This document shows, in pieces, positions 6,764 through 14,805 of a DNA stretch of 64,000 bases. The DNA is from an uncultured Lachnospiraceae bacterium (GTDB lineage: Bacteria; Bacillota; Clostridia; Lachnospirales; Lachnospiraceae), in the NCBI GenBank assembly GCA_946566685.1, contig CAMNXA010000010.1, forward strand, positions 1-64,000. Direction: 5' to 3'. Under the pieces are notes generated by a model. The model searched no databases. It was given only the letters and a program-made list of their open reading frames with translations, and was not told where the DNA came from. The first letter of the stretch is position 1, and each line of letters starts with the position of its first letter. Both the position numbers and the translations under genes were made by a program.

Positions 6764-9700
6764 ATGTCGGGATATATCATCGAATTGTATAAAAATATCA
6801 TATCAGATGAAAAGTATTGGACCGAGCAAAGAATCTCAAATTCAGATTTAAAAAACAAGATGTATATAACATTTGGGGAATTTGATAAGATGATGGTGTC
6901 AAGGACCAATGCATTTTCCCGCATGAGGGATGTTTCAAAGATGTCCAAGGACTGGATTGGGGACAGACAGAAGATATTTTTGTTTGAACTTGCAGACTTT
7001 AATCAGTTGGAGTATAGGGAATCAGAAAAGGAATGCGGCTTTTTTTCCAATGATGGTATGGCTTCATCATTGTGTACGAAGTTGTTTCTGGGTATTACGA
7101 TATTCCAGTTGAAAGAGAGTCAGGAAGAAAGCTTGAATGACATCAAAGACACTCTGAAAATCTGCCGCAGGAATATTCTTGAGATTGTTAAGAAGGAAAA
7201 AGTGTCGGTAGAATGTTCGGTTTTTGGAATCTTGGGAACCTATGGTGTGGCTGTTATCTGGGCGGCAGATCAATATACGGATATTTTAAAAATGATCAAC
7301 CGCATCAAAGGTGCTGATATTTTATCAGAAGATGGCAGTGAGCAGCTTGCTTATAAATTTATTTCGGTTTTTACTTTCTTTGTCAAAAATAAAGATGGCC
7401 ACAGCGAGGAAAAGATTGCAAAACTAGAGGGAACAGCATTGCTGCAGATAACGCTGCAGACAAATCTTAGTATGTCGATGCTCCAGGAAATCATGGAGAA
7501 AATTCCGGAATCCAAGAATTTTCATACGGCAGGGGAATATGACTTAATGTTGGAGACACCTGTCAAGTATCTGTATAACTGTTTTGAAAAGGGGGCCATT
7601 TTTGATCCTGCATCAGATTTTTATAAATATCATATTTTGCAGACTAATGTGAAACTTTGCGAATCTGCGACAGAAGATTACCTGAAAGGGATTGAAGAGG
7701 GAAAACCAGATGAGACATTAAAAGAAAAAATAGAAGATGTCAATCATGCAAGACCTCATGTTCCTGAAATTGAGACAAAGTATAGGAAGCTGCGAGAGAT
7801 GTTTTTTGATAAATTTCCCAAGACGGCAGGAATGGTCGATTCTTTAGATTTAATGTATGGAGACTACCATTCCAAGATCGCATTCGTTTCCAACAAAATG
7901 TGGGCAATGGATTACAGTCAGCAGTTCCTGGCAATTTTGACCCTGTTGGAAAGCAGTCTTGATGCAGCTACCACCATGGTGCATGGCAGCATTACCACCT
8001 CGGCTTTTTTGGAGGATATACAAGAAATTTTAAATTGTTTTGAATATCAGACGATTCATATATCAGAATCCAATAATCTGTTATTGAACACGCCAAAGTG
8101 CCATTTGAGTTATACCGGTCAGAATAATCTTGTTCTGTATGCATATTTTGGGATTATGAAGGATCTCATAGAATTTGCATACAGGATGCAGAAGGAAAGC
8201 AGACAGTCCAAGATTATTCCGATGATTTCCGTAGATACTGTTCCTGCAATCAGCAGTTTTTTGTTTATGGACTATGGATCTCCTTTTGAGGATCGACTGA
8301 TCAAGTTTAATTTCCCCATGATGGCGTTATATGCCCTGCCGGTCTATGTCCCTTATCTGTATCATGAAGTCTTTCATTATGTTGCTCCCCGCGACAGGGT
8401 GGTAAGAAATCAGGCCAAAGGATGTATTCTGGCATTTTGTGCTGTGAAAAATGTAATCTGTGAATTGTTGGATTCCGAGAATAATGGTCAGGATTATAAA
8501 ATGGCGCTGGATCTTACCGAGTATGTTTTGAATGGTAGAATTTACAGAGCTGTGGTGAATAAGTATTCCGACCCGCTCGTAGATAAGATCAAAAATGCTT
8601 CCGAAGTCAAATATAATCGTGAGTTGATAAATGCAGAAGGTGCTTCCTGGATACAGTATGAAGAATGCCTTTTTGAATTATTTATGAAGTATGTAGATGA
8701 ACCGGACAAGATAATGCTGTCATCTAATCTGGTTTATGTAATTCTGGATGAATTGTATTGTGCCAGAGAAGAGATTGTGAAAGAATGTCAGGCAATGATT
8801 GACCAGGGTGTCTTTCAGGAAAAAGCTATTGTATTGCTAGGAAATTTTATGACTTCGCTGGAAGGGATATTTAAGAATATTTCTCCGGAAGCAAAATTGA
8901 AAGCGTTTCGGGAGTTCTTTAAGGGAACAGGTAAGTCAGGGGAAGAACTTGTTTGCACAGATGAACTGATACAGATTTCAGATGCCTTAAAGGAGGTAGT
9001 CTGTGATCTGCCGATGATTGAATTGGCAAGATTTGATGTGGTAGCTTATCTGATCACTTATGTGAAGATTCAGAATGACCTCTTGAAGCAGGAAGATTCA
9101 GAAGCGCAGATACAGGATTATATCAGAATTGGTGTTGCGCTGGATTGTTTTTTAAAATGGGATATTGGCAATGCAGAAAAGCAGGATAAACTTGAAGCGT
9201 TGAGGCATGTATTTGTGCAGTCTTATGTGGGTCTGTATTTTAGTGAACAGCAATCTCACAAAGCCAATGGATTGAACGATTATATAAAAAGGATTGATGA
9301 TAAGGCAAACAGGTGGTTTGATAAAATCAAGGGCTGGTATAGAGAATATCTGAAAAGATACCATATATTCAGCAAGCTTATGCAAATTGTTGTGAAACAG
9401 TCCTCTATAAAAGAACGGCTTGAAGAAACAAATTATAAATTGTATGAAAAATTTGAGTGTTTAAAGGTTGCAGAATACCATGATTCGATTCGGTTATATG
9501 GTATAGGAATCTTGAAAGCTGTGAAGACTCCTGGTCTTACGGATGAAGGAAAGAGGGCAGAAATTGCAAAGGTAAAAGAACGTTTCCAAAAAGATGTATT
9601 CGCTTTTAATATCGATATTATCTTAGCGTATCAGAAACAAGAGAATTTTGAAGAACTTGGGAAAATTTGTAAGGATTGTTTTAACGGGAAAGAATTGTAT

Positions 9701-10795
9701 CAATATATAGACGAATTTCCGAAGAAGATGTCGGTGACCTGTGTAAATACCATGTATATAGCAGGGAATAAAACAGATGATGCAAAAGTCTGTAAATACA
9801 CGGTAAGAGATCTTAGCGGATTGTTCCAAACGATTCGAAAGATAGCAGCGGCACTGGAAGATCAGGGGAAAAAGCAGTACGGAGATAAGGGAGATGCTTT
9901 ATGGTATCGCGGGCAGCAGGACAGCGGGTACATACTCTTGCCCTCGGCGATGAGAAAATATGCACAGGGTACAAGAGCTGGGCAGTCTTTGAGGGATTAC
10001 CAGATTGGGGCTTATGGTGAATTTAAGTTCCGGATGGAAAATGCATCGGATAAAATTGATAAAACCGGTTATACGGAATGTGATTATCTTGCGTTGATGC
10101 AGCATTATGGGTCGCCCACAATTTATATGGATTGGTCTGAAAATGCAATTTCAGCTTTGTATTTTGCGTTGGAAGCTTTTATTGATCCTGCAAAAAAGGG
10201 CAATCAGAATGCCAGGGATGCCGTGCTTTATATTATGCACCCTAATCTTTATAATGAGGCCAGAAATAAGATGATGGATCAGGTTACTGTTAAATCAGGA
10301 CGAGCGCTGGATCGTATGATGGAGAATTCCAAGTTAAAAGGTACGAGAAGTCTGCCTAACCTGTCTATGCAGCATCACAGTGGTAATCTTGGAATGTTCT
10401 TGCTGGGAGAAGTAAGAGATGAAAGAGATGTATACGAAGCGCCGTTTGAGAGAATAGAGAGTCTGTCATTGAATCAAGATGCTGAGAATATCCTCTATCT
10501 GCCGCTGGCTATATATGCTTCCAGGGCAAATGCAAGAGTACGGATGCAGAGCGGGATGTTTATGGCATACAATATTTTTACAAAACCAAGTGAAAAGAAA
10601 TATTTTGATTATATGGCATTGGAGAATATACAGGAGTTTTATCTGAAAGCTATTCCGGATGCGATGCCCTTTTTATATGCTATTGTTATTGATGGCAATA
10701 TAAAGAAAGATGTGGCAGAATGGCTGAAAACTATCGGGGTGACTAAGGATATGATTTATCCGGAACTTGCGAATATCGGTGAGAGAATCGGATGA
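6764..10795 (+). CDS. Large HEXXH-motif and FRG-domain protein
   Basis: A 1343-residue soluble-looking protein with no signal peptide or membrane helix. Two recognisable parts: a metalloprotease-like HEVFH (residues 534-538, in LYHEVFHYV) in a long helical N-terminal and central region, and a C-terminal FRG domain from about 1048: YRGQQDSG, then LPSAMRKY, then LALMQHYGSPTIYMDWSENA and ALYFALE, matching the FRG pattern (Y-R-G, QHYGxPT, DW, ALYFA). FRG domains have no settled biochemical function and, from my recall, occur in variable, often defence-related, loci. The zinc site is inferred; candidate third ligands include Glu in the EECLFELF segment about 110 residues on. GGAGG lies 10 bases before ATG 6764. 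Composition is AT-rich, consistent with acquisition. No homologue of the full architecture comes to mind. Confidence 0.75.
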   Translation: MSGYIIELYKNIISDEKYWTEQRISNSDLKNKMYITFGEFDKMMVSRTNAFSRMRDVSKMSKDWIGDRQKIFLFELADFNQLEYRESEKECGFFSNDGMASSLCTKLFLGITIFQLKESQEESLNDIKDTLKICRRNILEIVKKEKVSVECSVFGILGTYGVAVIWAADQYTDILKMINRIKGADILSEDGSEQLAYKFISVFTFFVKNKDGHSEEKIAKLEGTALLQITLQTNLSMSMLQEIMEKIPESKNFHTAGEYDLMLETPVKYLYNCFEKGAIFDPASDFYKYHILQTNVKLCESATEDYLKGIEEGKPDETLKEKIEDVNHARPHVPEIETKYRKLREMFFDKFPKTAGMVDSLDLMYGDYHSKIAFVSNKMWAMDYSQQFLAILTLLESSLDAATTMVHGSITTSAFLEDIQEILNCFEYQTIHISESNNLLLNTPKCHLSYTGQNNLVLYAYFGIMKDLIEFAYRMQKESRQSKIIPMISVDTVPAISSFLFMDYGSPFEDRLIKFNFPMMALYALPVYVPYLYHEVFHYVAPRDRVVRNQAKGCILAFCAVKNVICELLDSENNGQDYKMALDLTEYVLNGRIYRAVVNKYSDPLVDKIKNASEVKYNRELINAEGASWIQYEECLFELFMKYVDEPDKIMLSSNLVYVILDELYCAREEIVKECQAMIDQGVFQEKAIVLLGNFMTSLEGIFKNISPEAKLKAFREFFKGTGKSGEELVCTDELIQISDALKEVVCDLPMIELARFDVVAYLITYVKIQNDLLKQEDSEAQIQDYIRIGVALDCFLKWDIGNAEKQDKLEALRHVFVQSYVGLYFSEQQSHKANGLNDYIKRIDDKANRWFDKIKGWYREYLKRYHIFSKLMQIVVKQSSIKERLEETNYKLYEKFECLKVAEYHDSIRLYGIGILKAVKTPGLTDEGKRAEIAKVKERFQKDVFAFNIDIILAYQKQENFEELGKICKDCFNGKELYQYIDEFPKKMSVTCVNTMYIAGNKTDDAKVCKYTVRDLSGLFQTIRKIAAALEDQGKKQYGDKGDALWYRGQQDSGYILLPSAMRKYAQGTRAGQSLRDYQIGAYGEFKFRMENASDKIDKTGYTECDYLALMQHYGSPTIYMDWSENAISALYFALEAFIDPAKKGNQNARDAVLYIMHPNLYNEARNKMMDQVTVKSGRALDRMMENSKLKGTRSLPNLSMQHHSGNLGMFLLGEVRDERDVYEAPFERIESLSLNQDAENILYLPLAIYASRANARVRMQSGMFMAYNIFTKPSEKKYFDYMALENIQEFYLKAIPDAMPFLYAIVIDGNIKKDVAEWLKTIGVTKDMIYPELANIGERIG

Positions 10796-10837
10796 TATAA
10801 ATTTTTATAGAATCGTAGCGTTCTTTCAACAAAAACT

Positions 10838-10885
10838 CCTCCCTGCTTATGTTATGATTTTACATAAAAAGCAGGGAGGTTTTTT
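10838..10885 (+). terminator. Terminator hairpin overlapping the next gene's ribosome-binding site
   Basis: CCTCCCTGCTT (10838-10848) pairs perfectly with AAGCAGGGAGG (10869-10879), followed by TTTTTT (10880-10885). The 3' arm contains GGGAGG, the ribosome-binding site of the gene starting at 10887, so the terminator stem and translation signal are the same bases. Confidence 0.75.
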
Positions 10886-10886
10886 C

Positions 10887-11279
10887 ATGGAAAGAATAAA
10901 AAATATTTATTGCTGGGATAGCTTGAGGGATTGGTATGATGCGCAGAATATGGGAATAGTCCATATAAAAGCAATACAGGAGAAAGGTGGTATGTTTGAA
11001 TGGAAACAGCTGCTGCACATGATGTATGCGGATTGTTTTCCACAGTGTTTTCTTTGTCTTCGTAAGAATAATGAGAATTATTTACTGTTGACAAAAGAGC
11101 AGGGAGATATGATTGACTTTATCAGTGATAGAATGCCAATACAACAGGAAGGAACCTCGTGCTTTTTTTCGGAGTTTCCGGCAGAATATAGAAGCAAAGT
11201 ATTAAATGCACAAGTGGATTCTATTTGGATTCGACTGGACGAAAATGAAAATATACATGAGGAACAAATTTTTCGGTAG
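10887..11279 (+). CDS. Unknown protein downstream of the FRG gene
   Basis: A 130-residue protein starting MERIKNIYCWDSLRDW. It is Trp- and Cys-containing, acidic toward the C-terminus, with no membrane segment and no motif that I recognise. ATG 10887 is fixed by GGGAGG seven bases upstream; the frame is open further upstream but has no other site. That ribosome-binding site is the 3' arm of a perfect terminator hairpin, so expression should depend on read-through or on the hairpin being opened. It may be the last gene of the FRG locus or an unrelated neighbour. Confidence 0.55.
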   Translation: MERIKNIYCWDSLRDWYDAQNMGIVHIKAIQEKGGMFEWKQLLHMMYADCFPQCFLCLRKNNENYLLLTKEQGDMIDFISDRMPIQQEGTSCFFSEFPAEYRSKVLNAQVDSIWIRLDENENIHEEQIFR

Positions 11280-11386
11280 AAATAATGATATGACTGCTTT
11301 ATAATGAAAACAATCTAAATTTTACTTGATTCGCAAGAAATCTATTGTCAGGGAAATGATTGCGAAAATAAAGCGAGGAACCCAAA

Positions 11387-12217
11387 ATGTTTGCAGACTA
11401 TCATGTACATACGCATTTCAGCGATGATTCCACCTATCCCATGGAAGATGTGGTAAAGGATGCCATTTATATGGGAATGGATGAAATCTGTTTCACCGAT
11501 CACGTAGATTACGGAATCAAGGTTGACTGGGACAGCGGACAGGATATCATATACCGGGCTGGGGAGCCGATGGCGAATGTGGATTATCCGGCCTATGCCA
11601 AGCAGATTGGGATATTGCGGAAGCGATACGGAAATCAGATTACAATCCGGATGGGAATGGAGTTTGGTATGCAGATGCATACGATTCCACAGTTTGAGAC
11701 ATTGTATGACAGGTATCCCTTTGATTTTATTATTTTATCCGTCCATCAGGTGGAAGATCAGGAGTTCTGGACGCAGGATTTCCAGCGCGGCAGGACGCAG
11801 CAGGAGTACAATGAGCGTTATTATGAGGAGATCCTGAACCTGGTAAAAAATTATCAGCATTACAGTGTGCTGGGGCATCTGGATCTGATTGTGCGTTATG
11901 ATGAGAAGGGTGTTTATCCTTTTGAATCTGTAAAATCTTATGTGGAAGAGATATTGAAAGAAGTCATACGAAACGGCAAAGGGATAGAGGTGAATACTTC
12001 TTCCTATCGCTATGGATTGTCGGATACTACACCATCTAGGGAAATTCTGCGACTTTATAGAGAACTGGGCGGCAGGATTATTACGCTGGGCAGTGACAGT
12101 CATAAACCGGAGCATCTGGGCGCCTGTATGGATGAGACGAAGGAGGTGTTAAAGTCCATTGGATTTGACAGTTTTTGTACTTATGACAAAATGCAGCCGA
12201 TTTTTCATGCACTTTAA
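11387..12217 (+). CDS. PHP-domain histidinol-phosphatase-like protein
   Basis: The 276-residue product has the PHP-domain metal-binding start YHVHTHFSDDS (residues 5-15), a CFTDHVDY segment, EFGMQ, VHQVED, LGHLDLI and the late GSDSH, the ordered set of His/Asp ligands expected for a PHP phosphoesterase. Length and motif order match the HisJ/HisK class of histidinol-phosphatases, the penultimate step of histidine synthesis, although some members act on other phosphoesters. No other his genes are in the window, so the pathway is not confirmed by context. A 7-bp inverted repeat (TTCGCAA at 11330, TTGCGAA at 11360) precedes the gene; a GCGAGGA ribosome-binding site supports the start. Confidence 0.8.
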   Translation: MFADYHVHTHFSDDSTYPMEDVVKDAIYMGMDEICFTDHVDYGIKVDWDSGQDIIYRAGEPMANVDYPAYAKQIGILRKRYGNQITIRMGMEFGMQMHTIPQFETLYDRYPFDFIILSVHQVEDQEFWTQDFQRGRTQQEYNERYYEEILNLVKNYQHYSVLGHLDLIVRYDEKGVYPFESVKSYVEEILKEVIRNGKGIEVNTSSYRYGLSDTTPSREILRLYRELGGRIITLGSDSHKPEHLGACMDETKEVLKSIGFDSFCTYDKMQPIFHAL

Positions 12218-12223
12218 TATAAA

Positions 12224-12256
12224 TGACCGGGGTCGCCAATCTGGATACTCCGGTCA
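12224..12256. terminator. Possible shared hairpin between convergent genes
   Basis: TGACCGG (12224-12230) pairs with CCGGTCA (12250-12256). It lies between two convergent genes but lacks a clear T-run on either side, so it may be a weak or Rho-assisted stop. Confidence 0.35.
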
Positions 12257-12271
12257 GTAAGAATACGATAT

Positions 12272-12538
12272 TCATCTCTTTCTCAACTTCAGCATCTTAT
12301 CAATCCGCGCCAGTTCTTCCGGTGTGGAATATTTCTTGATCGTATCGATGATCGTGTCGATTTCCTCGTTCGTAAAAGTGATATGGTTATCCTGCCCCCT
12401 CTTGGCGACAGCCATCAGAAAGGGAAGCATCTGTTCTTTTTTCATGGACTGGCTTTCAAATACCAGTGCCTGTAAAAATTCCAATTTGGTCTTGTCAATA
12501 TGTGTGATTGCAGGATCATTCATCCAGGTATTAGTCAT
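12272..12538 (-). CDS. Small unknown protein sharing a YSTPEE motif with its neighbour
   Basis: The 88-residue product starts at ATG 12538 (AAAAAGGAGTATC upstream); an upstream in-frame extension lacks such a site. It is helical and soluble, with no known domain. The C-terminal stretch KKYSTPEELARIDKML resembles LYSTPEEIRQLEQFQNML in the protein encoded just upstream, suggesting the two derive from a common helical module. It lies 13 bases after the stop of that gene, so they form an operon. I do not recognise a function; proximity to the Cys-rich probable spore gene makes a sporulation link possible but unproven. Confidence 0.65.
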   Translation of the reverse strand: MTNTWMNDPAITHIDKTKLEFLQALVFESQSMKKEQMLPFLMAVAKRGQDNHITFTNEEIDTIIDTIKKYSTPEELARIDKMLKLRKR

Positions 12539-12551
12539 GAGATACTCCTTT

Positions 12552-13133
12552 TTATGGGTTGTTCTGGAACATTTCATACATGGACCTTTGTTCCGGAGTG
12601 AGCATGTTCATCAGCATATCCAGCATGGGAGAGCCCTGGGAGGTGTGAGAGGTTTCACTGCCTTCTGGTGATGCCTGGGACTCATCGTTGTTATAATCTG
12701 TATTTGTAGAACTGTCATTTCCGGAGAAAGGATTCTCAAACAGGGAATCCATGGACATTTCAGGGAAAATCTCCTGCATGGCGGACATGGTCTGAGACAT
12801 TTCCTGCACAGTCTCCAGTGTTTTCAGCATATTTTGAAACTGCTCCAGTTGTCTGATCTCTTCCGGTGTGGAATAGAGACACAGTTCTTTACATATTTTG
12901 TGCAGATCAGGCTTTTCAGGGGTGGAAAGGCTGCATCCGCAAAGCTGAAAGGGATGTCTGCGCACATAGTCCATGGTATATTGCAGTTCCATGTATTTGA
13001 TGTAGATGGCCAGATGTTTTTGCATGGAAGGTTCTATGTAGGGGAGAAGAACCTTGAATTTCTGGATTTGGTTGGTAGTATATAAGGCATCGAATGTCAT
13101 AACATTGGACGCGTTTTCATGTTTGTCTGTCAT
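12552..13133 (-). CDS. Unknown protein, first gene of a two-gene minus-strand operon
   Basis: A 193-residue product if started at ATG 13133 (AGAAAGG about 10 bases upstream); a GTG at 13181 is an alternative start. The N-terminal half is helical with several Cys residues (QLCGCSL, ICKELCLY), followed by the YSTPEEIRQLEQF motif shared with the downstream protein. The C-terminal half is low-complexity, Ser/Asn/Gln-rich, Met-rich and acidic, ending LTPEQRSMYEMFQ. Disordered Ser/Met-rich tails fit surface or coat-associated proteins, but I cannot name a family. Confidence 0.6.
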   Translation of the reverse strand: MTDKHENASNVMTFDALYTTNQIQKFKVLLPYIEPSMQKHLAIYIKYMELQYTMDYVRRHPFQLCGCSLSTPEKPDLHKICKELCLYSTPEEIRQLEQFQNMLKTLETVQEMSQTMSAMQEIFPEMSMDSLFENPFSGNDSSTNTDYNNDESQASPEGSETSHTSQGSPMLDMLMNMLTPEQRSMYEMFQNNP

Positions 13134-13184
13134 AGGATATGCCTTTCTGATGCCCGTATTTTCTCTATCAGTATATGACACATG

Positions 13185-13223
13185 AGAGAAAAATAGGCTC
13201 TAAATAGAGCTAGAGCCTATTTT
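13185..13223 (-). terminator. Terminator of the Cys-rich gene
   Basis: AAATAGGCTCTA (13191-13202) pairs with TAGAGCCTATTT (13211-13222) around an 8-base loop. On the minus strand it is followed by TTTTTCTCTC, so it ends transcription from the gene at 13505-13266 before the next minus-strand gene. Confidence 0.8.
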
Positions 13224-13265
13224 CCAGATGTGTGTTAAAGAAGTGTTAAGATGAAACGTGATGGG

Positions 13266-13505
13266 TTAGTTGCCGCAGCAGCAGGATAAGAGGATCAGAA
13301 TCCAGATCCAGGAACAGCAGTTATTGTCGTTGCCGCCAAATAAGCCGTTGTTGCCGAAGAAGCCGTTACCGCATCCACAGCCATCGCCATTGTTACCGCA
13401 GCAGGATAAAAGGATAAGGATCCAGATCCAGGAACCGCATCCACATCCGTTATTTGCTGTACTGGTATTGTTGCATCCGCAGTGAGTTGCTGTTAAATCG
13501 CTCAT
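13266..13505 (-). CDS. Gly/Cys-rich small protein with duplicated hydrophobic segment, probable spore-associated
   Basis: The 79-residue product begins MSDLTATHCGC (GGAGGG upstream fixes ATG 13505) and contains two near-identical units, SWIWILILLSCCGN and SWIWILILLSCCCGN, separated by a Gly/Asn/Cys-rich linker (GDGCGCGNGFFGNNG). The duplication is also visible in the DNA. Two short hydrophobic helices, each capped by Cys pairs, recall small Gly-rich sporulation proteins of Firmicutes, in which disulfide cross-linking is plausible. A SigE/SigK-like promoter lies upstream and a strong terminator follows, so the gene is a single transcription unit. The spore role is inference. Confidence 0.7.
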   Translation of the reverse strand: MSDLTATHCGCNNTSTANNGCGCGSWIWILILLSCCGNNGDGCGCGNGFFGNNGLFGGNDNNCCSWIWILILLSCCCGN

Positions 13506-13535
13506 GTTAGTGCCCTCCAAATGTTGTTTATGGTT

Positions 13536-13563
13536 TATCTTATGAACAGAGAGCAAAATGGTG
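13536..13563 (-). promoter_or_regulatory. SigK/SigE-like sporulation promoter
   Basis: On the minus strand CATAAGATA (13544-13536) fits the CATANNNTA -10 pattern of mother-cell sigma factors, and CACC (13563-13560) supplies the AC of the SigK -35 element at about 16 bases. It points at the Cys-rich gene, about 30 bases before its start codon. Confidence 0.5.
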
Positions 13564-13651
13564 ACAGAGTTTGAGGGAATATGATTTTAGTACCCGTGTT
13601 CGCCAGGAAAACAGATGATTGGAAAGAATAGGTCAGAAACGTATTGTATGC

Positions 13652-13680
13652 TTGAAACGTATGTTCGATTGTGGTAAGAT
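13652..13680 (+). promoter_or_regulatory. SigA promoter for the NusG-domain-II gene
   Basis: TTGAAA (13652-13657), a 17-base spacer, TAAGAT (13675-13680). Transcription would begin near 13687, which makes an in-frame ATG at 13687 nearly leaderless and favours the ATG at 13720. Confidence 0.55.
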
Positions 13681-13719
13681 AGCAATATGGATAAGGATAT
13701 AAAGGAATCCAAACTACAT

Positions 13720-14178
13720 ATGAAAAAGGCGGACGCCGTTGTGATTGTAGTCTGTCTGATGACGGCTCTGCTTTTGGCGGCGGGTCTTTTGCACCGTCAG
13801 GAAAAGGGGCATCAGCTTTGTATTTCTTACGATGGAGAGACAATCATGACAGTAGAGATGGAAGACATTATTTCAGGGAAAGATGTATCTGCGGATGGCG
13901 GGGAGAGCGGGCGCTATTATCTGATTACTTATGAGGATGCCGAGGCAGTACTTGAGAAATGTGACGGACGCCCGGATCTTTTGTCAGGTGTCAGCTATAA
14001 TCTGTTGTATGTCTCAACAGAAGGAGTACAGATGGAATCGGCAGATTGCCGAGATCAGATCTGTGTACATCACAGGCCGCTGACAGGAGGTGGAGAAAGC
14101 ATCATCTGTCTGCCCCACAGGCTCGTGGTGGAACTGGTCGGCGGAGAAGTAGAACGGACAGACGGGATGGTGAAGTGA
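13720..14178 (+). CDS. NusG domain II-containing protein
   Basis: The 152-residue product has one N-terminal membrane helix (about residues 5-24) and an extracytoplasmic beta domain ending in ADCRDQICVHH, GGGESIICLPHRLVVEL, the conserved Cys-containing signature of the NusG-domain-II family seen in Firmicutes beside Gx-type transporters. ATG 13720 is preceded by AAAGGA at a somewhat long 13 bases; ATG 13687 in the same frame is the alternative but coincides with the predicted transcription start. The stop overlaps the next ATG (ATGA), implying translational coupling. The exact function is unknown; a membrane redox or transport accessory role is inferred from the pairing. Confidence 0.75.
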   Translation: MKKADAVVIVVCLMTALLLAAGLLHRQEKGHQLCISYDGETIMTVEMEDIISGKDVSADGGESGRYYLITYEDAEAVLEKCDGRPDLLSGVSYNLLYVSTEGVQMESADCRDQICVHHRPLTGGGESIICLPHRLVVELVGGEVERTDGMVK

Positions 14179-14687
14179 TGAAAAGGACGGTGGAACTGGG
14201 ATTTTTATTGGCGGTTGCCCTGATTCTTTCCTATGTGGAATCACTGATACCGTTCGGTTTTGGGATACCGGGTATCAAACTGGGGCTGCCAAACCTGATC
14301 GTGGTATTATTGCTGTATCGGGATAAGGCGCTGTCAGGCGGCGCGAAGGAGGCCTTGTTAGTAAACGGCCTGCGGATTGTTCTTTCGGGTTTTTTGTTTG
14401 GGAACCTGTATGCGATTCTGTATGGGCTGGCGGGGGCGGCTTGCAGTTTTACGGTTATGGTGCTGGCCCGCAGATGCAGGTATCTTTCCATGGTCGGGGT
14501 GAGTGTGCTTGGTGGTGTGTTTCACAATGTGGGTCAGGTTATGGCGGCAGTGTTTGTGGTGGAAACTTTTGCAGTCATATACTATCTGCCAGCCCTGCTT
14601 GTGGCGGGGGTAGTGACGGGGGCAGTCCTCGGCCTGCTGGGTATGGAATTATTGCCGTATTTAAGGCGGTTTATGGAACGGGGTTAG
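14178..14687 (+). CDS. Gx transporter family membrane protein (HepS1-like)
   Basis: The 169-residue product is almost entirely hydrophobic, with about five membrane helices and the motif GIKLGLPNLIVVLLLY after the first helix, characteristic of the 'heptaprenyl diphosphate synthase component I / Gx transporter' family, which resembles ECF-type substrate-binding membrane subunits. ATG 14178 overlaps the stop of the preceding gene. The substrate is not known. An open upstream extension of this frame lies inside the previous gene and is not translated. Confidence 0.75.
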   Translation: MKRTVELGFLLAVALILSYVESLIPFGFGIPGIKLGLPNLIVVLLLYRDKALSGGAKEALLVNGLRIVLSGFLFGNLYAILYGLAGAACSFTVMVLARRCRYLSMVGVSVLGGVFHNVGQVMAAVFVVETFAVIYYLPALLVAGVVTGAVLGLLGMELLPYLRRFMERG

Positions 14688-14805
14688 TGTGAGAAATACT
14701 TCCAGGACGCAGCAGCAAAGACGATTTCGTCAAGAAGTATGATGGTTAGGGAAAAACAGGCATGTCCGGGGCAGGAAAACGGACGGTGCGGAAACGAGGA
14801 TTAAA

